Program-made: the position numbers and the translations under genes
Part shown: positions 48,737 to 60,578 of the stretch, piece after piece
Numbering within the stretch: the stretch's first letter is position 1
Layout of the letters: each line of letters opens with the position of its first letter
Notes under the pieces: generated by a model
Seen by the model: only the letters and a program-made list of their open reading frames with translations
Told to the model about the DNA's origin: nothing
Database searches by the model: none
Assembly: GCF_009905375.1 (NCBI RefSeq)
Contig: NC_133657.1
Location: 40,915,853-40,979,852 of the forward strand
Length of the DNA stretch: 64,000 nt
Source: Apium graveolens
Taxonomy: Eukaryota > Streptophyta > Magnoliopsida > Apiales > Apiaceae
Direction: 5' to 3'

Positions 48737-50068
48737 TGTTAGGTCTCAATATGTTTGTAGAAGGGGGGTTGAATACAAACAATACCGTTTAATCGAATAA
48801 AATGCGGAATAAAAATATGAAACAAAATTCAAGTTAAATAAAATTATTATTAAACTTGAAAGGTGTTACAACAACGGTATCGTTTATAAGGGATTAATCT
48901 CAAATCAATTATTACAAATCTAGAATAAATTCGACATGAACTTTTTCTATTTTTGCAATTAAAAGATCAAATGCTAAATGCGATTTGAGATTAAGTTCTA
49001 GGGATTTTAATCCGCTAGATTGTTACACAAGAACAAGATAAATAATTCTAGTGGATTGGATTTAACTTTACAATCTAGAATTTTGATCTTGAATAAAGCA
49101 AATGAAAAATGAAATGTTGTGCCTTTGTTTTCTGCTTTTGCTCTTGACTTGTGTGTTCTGTATGATTGATTGCATGAATGTCTTCTGCTGCTTCTTTTAA
49201 TCCAACAGTCGAGTAGAATGTACTGGCATGACAATCTCTTTGAACTGGCAAGATAATCAGAATGAACTAGCAAGACTTTCGGTATGACAATCAATTGTCA
49301 TACCGATTGTCATAGTAGTTCAAAATCAGATTGTCTTACTGAATTAATAATAGATTTTAATGTAATAAAAAATCTGATAAGACAATCCTTTTGAATTAGC
49401 ATGACTTTTGGTATGACTATTGATTGTCATACCGATTGTCATACTAATACAATCGGTTGTCTTTAAGAATTAATAACAGATTTTAAATCAATTAAAATCC
49501 TGAAAAACCTTAATATTAATTCTGAATTAATTAATCAATTAATTCAATTAATCAATAAATTAATCTTTGCAAATATAATTTATTTTCTTAATTAAATTAT
49601 ATGACTTAATTAATTAATAGAGAATTAATACTAATCTTGAGCAGCATCCATTCTTCTGAATATCTTCTGAAAATCACTGGAATATATGAATCAATTCCAC
49701 CACTTCAACGTTGACACTCGATGTACTGTCTGGTTCATGAGTGACTAACTTCCGTGACGTTTCTTCATGTCTTGACTTTGATTTTCTTCAGACTAAATCC
49801 TTGTAATTAATTGATACCCTGACGAGATCTCTGTCACTTGATTAAATCCACAATCTTGATTTATATCACTGAGGCTTGATCAATTTCTTGAGCTTCTTCC
49901 AGTGAATTAAGTCTTCAAGTCTGTAGATGAATAATGTTTCTTAACCCTTTGACAGATGTTGCTTTCTGAGATCTCTCTGACGATAGATCCACTATTTACT
50001 TATTACATTCTTATTTGAGTTGAGTTAAATCCTCGAATATACAAATAGGCTATGCCATATGCCCTTCA
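48737..50068 (-). repeat. 3' LTR of SIRE-2
   Basis: 1,332 bp, plus strand TGTTAGGTCTCAATATG...CATATGCCCTTCA. Near-identical to 60579-61906. Contains palindromic GGTATGACAATC/GATTGTCATACC motifs at 49223-49455. Confidence 0.95.
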
Positions 50069-50085
50069 ATCTCCCCCTATTTGCT
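50069..50085 (-). other. Polypurine tract of SIRE-2
   Basis: The minus strand reads AGCAAATAGGGGGAGAT, next to the 3' LTR. The same core is seen at SIRE-3 (41139). Confidence 0.88.
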
Positions 50086-50331
50086 TGTTAGACAATAACA
50101 ACAAATACCTAGAGGATAACTCAACTAACAAATAAGAAAAAAGATATAAACAGTAATGCAAAGTAAATAGCAGAAAAGTTCTGGATTATATTTAACATTT
50201 TCCAGATTCCAAAAGAAATTTACAAGTGAATACAAGATAGATGTTCCTCTAGCCTGAACATATAACTACATTAGTCTATCTTGATTCATAAAGCTCTAAT
50301 CATATTATATTGAGTTTTGAGCTAATTGACT

Positions 50332-53300
50332 TCAGTTGTCTTCTCTTCTGACTTCACCTTCTTCTAAATCTTGAAGCAACTCTTTGTCAAAGACACGATC
50401 CTTTTCTGAAGTGAAGCTTGCTGGTCTGACTGGTTGAACTCCAACTGACTTCAGCTTATTCTTGATCTGATTGTACCTTTTAATATTCTTTTCACAATAA
50501 GCTTGAATCAAATCAGGAGCTTGAGTCTTCAACATGGATGAGTATCCAGCAGTTCTTAAATGATGTTCCATCCAGACCATATGTTTAGCTGAGTAGTCTT
50601 TAAGAGATTGTACATCTAGCTGACAGATTTGAAGACAATCAGACTTAAAGAATCTCACCTGATGAGGATTGTTGACCACTTGAGGACTAGCCCTGCTGGC
50701 AAACTCTTTAAGCCTTTCTCGAAGAACTTCATTCAATTCTGAGCTTCTTTTTACTTTGTTGAGAAGAACCCAAATCTCTGACAAAGAACGATTCTCAAAC
50801 AGATGAAGTGACACCTTGAAAGATCCTTCACTCTGACAATATACAAAGATGCTCATCTAATTTAGGGATCTATCAAAAGCAGTTGTGATCCTTGAGACTT
50901 CAGTCTTGATAGCATTCATGTACATGTCATTGTTAGGATTTGAGATTCCCAGCTTGTCAAGAAGATGTAGGAACTGCCTATCATTGTTAGTGCTCAGCTG
51001 AGGCATATCAAGTACTCTCCTAGCTTCATCCCATTTTTCACCAATCTTCAGTCTGACATCTCTTCTCCTTTCTTGAGCTTTAATGTCATGAAGACGTTGC
51101 TTTTGAAGAGTTTCTGTTCTCTGTATGCCTTTCCTCATGTCAATGATCTGGGAGACCTTTTTGAGTTCAGCTTCTTTTCTTTTCATCTCTGACTGCTGCT
51201 GCTGAAACTCTTTCTCAAAGATAGGATCCACTGTAGCTTCATCTTCCCATTCTCCAAAATCACTTTCCTCTTCAGCTTCAAATAAACCATCTTTATCTTC
51301 CAAGACTGGTTCAGTGGGAATGTCAAAAATATCAAAGTCATCCTGATCTCCACTGTAGTAGACATCATCAGCCTTTCCTTTGTCTCCAGCAGAGGTATCT
51401 TTTTCTTTCCCCTTTCCACTACTCTCTTTCTTCTCCCCCTTAGTTGAGGGATCCTCTACGGACTTTCCCTTAGATCCTCCATGACCTCCATCACCTCCCG
51501 AGCCTGAGCCTCCACCAGACGGCCCTTCAAAGTAAGTCCTTTGTTCTTCATTGGGACAGTGAGAATTTTTGATCATGTACTACAAGTGCTTCATCCCTTC
51601 ATTCAGATGTTCCATACCTGTCTCTATCTTCAGAAATCTGGAGGAATCCAGTGAATGATTCATTTCAACCAAATCTTCAAGAGAAGTCATCCTTGTATGT
51701 AGAGAGCAGAAGTTAGAAATATCATCAGCTGATAAAGTTGGAGTTTCCTGAATGGAATTGAGCTTTGGTGTGACAGTGTTCTTGAGATCTGAGATATCAT
51801 TCCTTATGAGTGCCAGCTGATTGTTGATAGAGGTGGAAGAAGAAGACCGTTCAACCACTTGTGCTTTGAATGCTTGAGCTTCAGCTTGGCTTTTAGCAAG
51901 TTCTTCTTTTAGAGCAGCAGTTTGAGCTAACAGGTTTTCAGTATCTGTGTCTGTGTGTGCTCTCACCTGAATTTCACTCGTGTTTGGTTCACTCACCTCA
52001 CGTGCTTGTGTTTCTCTCAATATAATTGCTCGTGAGGAGTCTTCCTGTTGCTGTTCTTCTATACCTGCAGTTAAAATCACCCTAGCCTCTTCAAGAGAGG
52101 TCAGTGGTGGTGCAATGGGAATTCGCGAGTCCCGATCCTCAGTCAAATCTATAATTTCATGTGAAATAGATGTCTGAATTGCTTCAGGGATAGATTGACC
52201 GAGTTGCCCTCCACTTTCTCTAGATAAATCTGCGAGTGGAGAATCCCGTGAGGGAGCCCGAGGTGTTTGATCTGGGAGGGGAGAAAATGACTCTATTAAG
52301 GGTGGCTGAGAGTCAGATTTTCCCTCAGAAGCATGTGACTGCTCTTCTACCGTAACTATGGCAGGCACTGTAATAGACTCTATGTGCACTCCTTGCTCTG
52401 TGTCCTGAGTATCATCTGTGGGTATGTATGGTTCCATTGTGAGTAATGGAATTGTGCTTGACTCAGTACAAGATGCCATGGCCCTATGGCGAATTTCAAT
52501 AGATTCATCCTGTTGAGAGAATATCTCTAGTAACTGTTCATTGGCCATTTCAAAGTCCATGTCCTGTTGGGAGGACAAGGATGGGCTTTCAGATGCCTCA
52601 GTATAAGTTCTTCTTTTCTTTGGAGGAGGCAGAGCTGAGGGTTCACTCACATTTAACAATGCACTACTTCCTATTAACCTTCTGGGTAACATTTTAGACA
52701 GTGGGGGAGAGGTTGAGATAGGTTGAGACTCTGTGTTTGGCTCTATGACCTGGGATTGAAGCTGTGGTTCTACAACTTCATGGTCAGTCCTATCGACCAC
52801 TGGGGGTCTTTCAACAGAAGTAGGAATGGAGTGAGAGTGGGGAATTACTACCTGTAATGGAAGAGCATCTGATGTTGGAGGAGCCTGGGTGTCTTGAACC
52901 ACTGGAGGTTGAGGTTACTGTTCATGACCGGGAAGATTGAAAATAGGTAAGGGAATATAAGTGGCCATGAAAGCAGATACAAGTACTGGAACTTGCATGA
53001 ATTTAAAGGTTGTGTCTTGGCGGGTGTAAATCTTTTTGCTTACAGGAGGGGGTTCGGTTACTGCGGAGTTAGCAAAAAGGGCTTTGTGCTCAGGTGTGAG
53101 AAGATGATCTGCTATAAGCATGAGGAAACGAGCATAGTAACATGATACCCTACGATTTATAGAATGATCACGTAAAGCAGTAGTGAGACGTCTCAAAAGA
53201 ATGGGAAAAAGTAGTTTGCCAAAATTGATCCTTTATTTGAAAACAACCGCAAGACCAATATACTGCAGAGTGGAAGTGATGTTGTGAAAGTTGGATTTAG

Positions 53301-53742
53301 TGTAGTTGGCAAACACTTTAGAAAGTGTATCGAAGAAAATATCCCATTCAAACACCAAATTGGATTTTGAAAGTTTGGTTAAATTGATCACCCCCTGATA
53401 GTGAATAGCATGGAAAAATTTTGTGATATCATTTTCAGAGGGTAAATTACAGAAATTGTCCAATGGAAAATTTAACGCTTGATTGACTACTGTTTCATCA
53501 ACCACATACTGTGTGTTTGCCACGGTAAATGAAAAAGATTTTGAATCATCGGCCACAGTAGAGGTTGTGCATATCACTCTAAGCAGATCGACATTTAAAA
53601 TCACATTTGATTTAATAGCAGAGCTAACAATCGATTGGTCATTTAAAAATCTAATCCAAGGCTTAAATTTTTCCACATCACATTTTTCTGGATTAAAATA
53701 ACCAACCTGATTATGCGCGACAATTTGGAAATTGAGAGTCAT
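50332..53742 (-). pseudogene. Third ORF of SIRE-2, downstream of pol, four nonsense codons
   Basis: One frame of 1,136 codons with no indel, broken by TAA at codons 170 and 276 and TAG at 721 and 962. Residues 1-275 (FQIVAHNQVGYFNPEKC...; WDIFFDTLSKVFANYTKSNF; RRVSCYYARFLMLIADHLL) look like the conserved N-terminus of ORFs that follow pol in asterid SIRE-like elements (from memory). The middle is rich in Ser, Pro, Thr and Gln with a basic PPPKKRRTY near 374; heptad-like stretches near 610-660; a Gly/Lys/Glu-rich acidic segment, then EFQQQQSEMKRKEAELKK; a helical C-terminus ending EEGEVRREDN. No signal peptide or membrane span is evident, so the name envelope is not supported. Function unknown; nuclear or structural roles are only guesses. 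Confidence 0.85.
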
Positions 53743-54236
53743 TTAAAATAATAATAAGACACACACTTTCAGAATTTTAAGAATAATATTAAGAAAATTC
53801 GAATTAATTAAATTAATTTAATAATTCAAATTAAATTAATTATAATCGAAAAATTTAGACAGAATGTATCTCGTTAAAATTCCTAACTCACAAACACAGA
53901 TTTGAAAAAACCAAAAGACACAAAACAGAAATTGAAATTAAAATTAAAAATACTCAAAATCAACAAACACAAACTGAATTTGAAGGGGAAAAAAATTGAT
54001 TCGAAAAAAAAGTTTTTGAAAATATTTTGGCAGCACTCCTGTATGTATATAAATGTAAGTATATATCACAGGAGTGATGATTCAGATTGCTGAGTAAAAA
54101 CTCGAGCAAAGGAAGACAATGGCAGATGATTTGTGTTTGTTCGAAGAGAGAGAGAGAGACAGATAAACTGTTGGAATTTTTAAGAAAAAGAAACTGAATG
54201 GAAATTAAAATACACAAAACTGATTAAGTAGTATAA

Positions 54237-54555
54237 CTGGTATGATAATCGGATTGTCATACCGATTGTCATACCGATTGTCACACCAAGTTAAAGAAAA
54301 AAAACAAACAAAACAAAACAAATAAAAATAAATAACTGGTATGACAATCTGATAGTCATACCGATTGTCATACCAGTACAAAATAAAACATAATAATAAG
54401 TCTGATATTAATTTTATTACTGGTATGACAATCAATAGTCATACCGATTGTCTTGCCAGTTATAAAATTAATCTGATTTTAAAATAACCAATCATTATTA
54501 CTAAAATGACTTTCAGCAAGACAATTTCAATTGTCTTGCCGATTGTCATTCTAGT
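54237..54555. repeat. Four palindromic GGTATGACAATC clusters upstream of the third ORF
   Basis: Clusters near 54237-54288, 54335-54376, 54419-54460 and 54510-54555 pair GGTATGACAATC with GATTGTCATACC; the last has TCTTGCC variants. The same motif occurs in both SIRE-2 LTRs. The spacer 53743-54960 has no convincing coding sequence. Confidence 0.88.
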
Positions 54556-54960
54556 ATAAGATAAATAAGTATTTACATATACTGAATAATTAACATAAAA
54601 ACAGAATATATAAAATATTTTAATTTCAGAAAACTAAAATGAATATTGCAGAAAATATTTACATAATTAGAATAATTAAAATATTTCAGAGATAATAATA
54701 TTTTCAGTCCAAAAATAGATTTCTTTTGAATTTTAACAAATTAAATTCATAGAGAAATATTTTTAGAGAAAATAAAATATTCTGAGACATTAAAATAACA
54801 TGTTGAGTAAATAAATAAGATAAGATAATAGAAATTCCATAGAAATAAGCAAGAAATATGATAAAATGATAAAATAAATTTGCAAATGAATTTTTTATTT
54901 ATGAAAAATTTATTTGTAAATTCATTCAAGAACAGACCTCAGATATTAATTAAATTAATC

Positions 54961-57900
54961 ACTAAAACTATTCAACATGCCCAATTTACCAACTAATCTG
55001 GTAAATGTGGATTCATCAAGTGTTTAGTGAAAATATCTGTTATTCGTTCTTCTGTTGGAACAAAAAATAGTTCAACAGTACCATTCATGACGTGCTCTCT
55101 AATAAAATGATACCTGATGTCAATGTGCTTTGTCCTCAAGTGCTGCACAGGGTTGTTGGTGATGGCTATTGCACTTGTATTATCATATAAAATAGGAATT
55201 TTATTCAATACAGAGCCATAGTCTCGTAGCTGGTTCCTAATCCACAAGATCTGAGCATAGCAGCTTCCAGCAGCAATATATTCAGCCTCGGCCGTTGAGT
55301 TGGAAACTGTTTGCTGTTTCTTGCTGTACCATGAGACTAGCCTGCTTCCTAGGAATTGACAACTCCCTGAGGTGCTTTTCCTATCAACAACACTTCCTGC
55401 GTAATCTGAATCTGTATATCCGACAAGGTTAAAACCAGATTCTTTAGGGTACCAAATACCTAGATTTGGTGTTCCCTTAAGATATCTTAAGATTCGTTTA
55501 ACAGCAACGAGATGAATATCTCTAGGATCCGCTTGGAACCTTGCACATAAGCATGTAGCATACATAATATCTGGTCTACTTGCAGTAAGATAGAGTAATG
55601 AGCCAATCATACCTCTGTAGCTTGTGACATGTACCTTAATAGAGTTTTCACATGGTCCAAGCTTGACAGCTGTAGTTGATGGAGTCCTTGCTGATGCAGA
55701 ATCCTCTAGATTGTACTTTTTGAGGAGTTCCTTGAGATACTTGGATTGACAAATAAATGTTCCATCTAACCTTTGATTTACTTGTAATCCAAGAAAGAAC
55801 TTCAGCTCTCCCATCATGCTCATTTCAAACTTGTTGTGCATTAACTTAGCAAATCTCTTACAGAGATTATCATTAGTAGACCCAAATATTATATCATCCA
55901 CATAGAGTTGGACTAATATAGTATCATTCTTATGTTTTTTTGAAAAGAGAGTTTTGTCTATGACACCTCTAATAAAGCTATTTTCAATAAGAAATTCAGA
56001 GAGAGTGTCATACCATTTTCTTGGAGACTGTTTGAGCCCATAGATAGCCTTGAAAAGAAAGAAGACAAAATCCAAATGATCTGGATCTTCAAAACCAGGA
56101 GGTTGCTCTACATATACCTCTTCATTCAGCTTTCCATTCAGAAAGGTGCTCTTGACATCCATTTGATAAACTTTAAAGTTTGAGAATGCTGCGAATGCCA
56201 GAAATATCCTGATGGCCTCAAGTCTAGCTACTGGAGCATAGGTTTCATCATAATCAATGCCTTCAGCTTGAGAATACCCTTTTGCTACCAGTCTTGCCTT
56301 GTTTCTTGTAACCACACCATCTTCATCTAGTTTATTCCTGAATACCCACCTAGTACCAACAGCTTTCTTGTGTGTAGGTCTAGGTACCAGTTTCCAGACT
56401 TGTTGACTTTCAAACTGATTGAGTTCATCTTGCATAGCAATCACCCAATCTGGATCAGTTAGTGCTTCTTCAATCTTCTTAGGTTCCATCTCAGAAAGAA
56501 ATCCTGAGAACAGACACTCATTTTGAGTAGCACATCTAGTTCTGACTCCAACATCTGGATCACTAATAATCAACTCAAAAGGATGAGCTTTATTCCAGAC
56601 AGTCTGTCTTGGAAGATTTGATCTTGATGATTCGCCTTAAAATTCATTGGGATGTTGTGTCCTACTAGATGATCCTTCAGCATCTCCCCCTGAGTTGTTG
56701 CCATGTTGACTTGAAGATTCTCCATCAGTAGCAGTGGTATCTCCATTGTTGCCAAAGTTTCCATCACTATTACCTTGAGTATCATCATGATTAACAGGTT
56801 CTTCACCAGCAACAACCTCAGGTTCTTGACCATGTTCTGATTCTGAATCTGACATATCATCAAACTTCAGTTTCTCAGAAGGATCTTCAGTTTGGATACT
56901 AGGGAGTTTAGTGTCATCAAATGTAACATTGCACTTTCAGTTACTTTGTGTTGATCAATGATATACACTATGTATGATCTTCTTCCATATCCAACAAAAA
57001 TACCCTCATATGCCTTTGCCTCGAACTTACCACGACGATCATCTCCATCCTTGAGCACGAAGCATCTGGCACCAAATACATGAAAGTATTTGATAGAAGG
57101 TTTCTGTTCATTCAAAATCTCATAAGGAGTTTTCATGAAGTCTTTGTTGATTACAGTTCGATTCTGAGTATAACATGCAGTATTGACAGCTTCAGCCCAA
57201 AAGTACATTGGAAGACCTGATTCACTTAACATCGTTCTTGCAGCTTCAATCAATGTACGATTCTTCCTTTCTACCACTCCATTTTGCTTAGGGGTTCTAG
57301 GAGCTGAAAATTGTCTGGTAATCCCTTTGTCTGTACAGAATTCATTGAGAAGTGAATTCTTGAATTCTGTTCCATTATCTGACCTTATTGCTCTAACAGG
57401 GACGTTAGAATCTAACTCAATCATCTTGATATGATCAATCACAACTTGTGGTGTTTCATCCTTAGAGTGAAGAAATAAAACCCACGTATACTTGGAATAG
57501 TCATCAACTATCACAGAACAGTAACACTTCTTTGACATCGAAAGGACATTAACTGGTCCAAATAAATCCATGTGCAATAATTGCAGAACACCAGTTATGG
57601 AAGATGTGTCAGTGCCTCTGTGACTTGCTTTCTTTGACTTTCCTTTCTGGCATGCCTCACATAGTCCTTCTGGAGAGAATTCCAGCTGAGGCAGACCTCT
57701 TACCAATTCTCTTTTTACAAGAGAATTCATTGTTTTGAAATTGAGATGAGAAAGTCTCTTGTGCCATAGCCAACTCTCATCTGACGATGCCTTTGCATAG
57801 AAACAATTGACTTCAGGATTGCTTCCAGAGTTCATGTCAGCTACAAATAGATTTCCTTTCCGGATTCCCATTAAGGAGGGTTTTTCACTTTTCTTGTGCA

Positions 57901-58212
57901 AAATCTGACACTTCTGCTTGTCAAATAAAACATTGTAGCCGTTGTCACAGAACTGACTAATTCTAAGCAGATTGTGTTCAAGTCCTTCCACAACATACAC
58001 ATTTTCAATGATAACATTTCCAGCTAGCAAACATCCATATCCCTCTGTTAAACCTTTGCTGTTATCTCCAAAGGTAACCACTGGGCCAGCTTTCTCAACC
58101 ACATTTGATAGCAGGGCTCTATCTCCGGTCATATGTCTTGACGATCCGCTGTCAAGAATCCACACTACCGGTTGTACCTGTTTAATGCCCTGTAATACAA
58201 ATGGATTAGACC
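54961..58212 (-). pseudogene. SIRE-2 pol: protease, integrase, reverse transcriptase, RNase H
   Basis: Two long frames. The first (58212-about 56940) has protease WILDSGSSRHMTGD, integrase zinc finger (HKRLSHLNFKTMNSL with CEACQKGK) and catalytic motifs HMDLFGP, IRSDNGTEFKN and QNGVVERKNRTLIEAART. The second (56855-54993) has a Ser/Gly/Asn-rich linker, a TAA at 56637, reverse transcriptase ([33 protein letters not shown]) and RNase H ([31 protein letters not shown]). One-base frameshifts lie near 58211 (joining gag), near 56938 (between integrase and linker) and near 55020 (before the natural C-terminus). All catalytic residues I can identify are present, so the defects are recent or partly sequence errors. 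Confidence 0.93.
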
Positions 58213-60480
58213 TTCTTCGGAACCCAAGCTTGGCTGGGTCCGACATACTTGTAAAACTGGCCTTTATCAGGCAAAACAACATTCTTAATTTTAATATTCT
58301 CAACGTTCTCAATGACTGAACATTTGACCTTGTGAACAGCCTTGACAGATTTCTGTTTAGGCTTAGGCACAAATGTCTCCTTTCTAGCTTTAGGAGGACT
58401 AGAAGTCTTAGACCTATCATACTTTCTATTATTCATATGCTGACGAGGAGTAGTCTTATCATTAGAAACATGCTTACCAGTAAAATAAGCATACATCAGA
58501 TTAAAAGCACAAGACATACAATCAGGAACACCACATGCTTTATGAGAGGGATTAACAATAGGCAACTTATGCATGGTAGACATGGCATTTGTGTTATCCA
58601 ACTCATGTGTGTCTGAGTTAGTCTCAGTTGCTTTCACAACCTTGACTGGAACTTTTGACACACTTGACTTGGAGACAGCTTTCTCATTAGCATTATCTTC
58701 AACACGGATTTCTTCTTGAATAATAAATGAGGTATCATCAAATGGTTCGGCAATTGATTCTTTATAGAGGGGTTCATCAACACCCTTAAGCACATATGGT
58801 ACTTCCCTGCCTTTAGCACAGACATGAGGAGGGGAGTTTATGCCTAATTTTCCAATAGCAGCATTGTAATCATAACCTATTCCAGATGTTTGATTAACAG
58901 CTTACTTATTGTAAAACTCTTTGGACTTCGAACAAGAATTAAAGTAAGCTTTAACCTTAGCCTCAAGACCGGTGATCTTGTCTTTGAGAATAGTTTCAAG
59001 TTGTCTATAACAGTCAACTCTATTCTCTAGAAAAGATACTTGTTCTTTTAATTTATCTTGATTAATGTGCACAAGTCTTAATTCATTAACCTCTTTCTCA
59101 AGGTCTTTGATTTGTTGATTTAACAATTCATTATCACGACGAGCACAATCTAAGGAACCTCCTAGATGATAAACTAATTCAGCATCAGTAAATTTTACCT
59201 CTTTTCTTGACGATGAGGTGTTTGCATCACTAGCCATGAGAGCAAAATTCTCAACTTCTTCATCTTCACTGTCAGTATCATCCCAGCTTCTTCCCTTTGC
59301 CAGGTAAGCCCTTTCAGATTTACTCTTCTGATTAGAATCGTAAGAGTTCTTCCTAGCTTATTTTGGCTTCCTGCATTCTGTGGCAAAGTGTCCCAACTCA
59401 TTGCAGTTGAAGCATCGAATGGTGCTTCGATCAACCATCCCTGTTTTATACCCACCACTGCTGGTGTTAGAGGATGAAGATCCACCTTTCTGGAGTCTGT
59501 TGTAGTTGGACTTGTACTTGAACTTGGGATTCCTTTTGAATCTGACATTTGAGAATCTCTTGACAATCAGGGCCATTGACTCATCCTCCAATTGCTCCAG
59601 TTCTTCCAAGGAATAAAAATCATCTCCTGATTGATTTGTAGTAGGAGGATCAAATTCTGCTACTATCACATTATCTTCAACCTTGGAAGACTGTACCATT
59701 CTTTCTGACTGTTGAGATTGTTGTTGATATTGTGGTTGTTGTTGTTGTTCATCAGCTACTAGAGCAGTAGACGTGCTGACCATTCTTCCTTTCCCGTAAA
59801 CTTCCTTCTGCTGAATCTGCTCCAACTCATAAGTCTTTAACACACCATAGAGCCTATCCAAAGAAATCTCACTCAGATCTCTTGCTTCTCTTATGGCAGT
59901 GATTCTATGTTCGAGATGAGTTGGCAGTATTAAAAGGAACTTTTTGTTGACCTCCCTGATGAAATAGTATTTACCATTAATGTTCAGGTTGTTGATCAAT
60001 GCATTGTACCTCTCAAACACTTCAGTGATTCCTTCTCCTGGATTGGATTTAAAGTATTCATACTCAGAGGTTAGGATTTCTAACTTGTTCTCCCTAACTT
60101 CCTCTGTGCCTTCATTAATAACCTCAATAGTTTCCCAGATATGTTTGGAATCTTTACAATTCATCACATGTCTATTCATCAAGGGATCAAGGGAATCTAC
60201 TAAAATTAATTGAAGGCTAGCATACAGGGAGGCTTCTTCTATTTCAGCAGGAGAGAAATCCTCAGGATCTTTCACATAAGTTCTCGCTTTGGTGATCACC
60301 ACATCATTTTTTATTACCTCTGGTTCAATAACCATAGGAATTTTTGGACCCTTCTTTAACACTTGCAGATATTTGAGATTAGCAACTTGTAAAAACAGTA
60401 GCATCTTCTTCTTCCACATAACATAATTTTCTTTATCGAAAAGTGGAATTTTAACGGTTCCAACTTTTTTGTGTAGTCAT
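58206..60480 (-). pseudogene. SIRE-2 gag, frameshifted and with two stops
   Basis: The expected ATG at 60480 opens MTTQK and is then put out of frame by one extra A in a six-A run; the frame is correct from about 60450 on, and the next in-frame ATG is at 60419 (MWKKKMLLFLQ). Capsid region to about codon 260; CCHC knuckle CFNCNELGHFATEC near 59385; TAA at 59358; a coiled-coil segment (EKEVNELRLVHINQDKLKEQ) with TAA at 58902; then a Lys-rich tail with a second Cys pair (CGVPDCMSC) ending VGPSQAWVPKKV at 58206. Gag and pol appear to be one ancestral frame, now shifted at the junction. Confidence 0.9.
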
Positions 60481-60564
60481 TATGAATTTTTTGAGTGAAT
60501 AAAAAATTCAAGGAGTGAAAGAAACACAAAAGTCTAGGATCTTGATTTGTACGTTAATCATAAG

Positions 60565-60576
60565 GTTCTGATACCA
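60565..60576 (-). other. Primer binding site of SIRE-2
   Basis: The minus strand reads TGGTATCAGAAC, one base from the usual initiator-Met site, two bases from the LTR start at 60579. Confidence 0.88.
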
Positions 60577-60578
60577 AT

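Noticed and set aside
50332..53742. Calling the third SIRE ORF an envelope gene
   Set aside because: No signal peptide, membrane span or fusion-like segment is visible; the name would rest only on position.
54205..54435. Frame with repeated YDNRYD and VIPVI peptides
   Set aside because: It is a translation of the palindromic repeat clusters, with no start context or family match.
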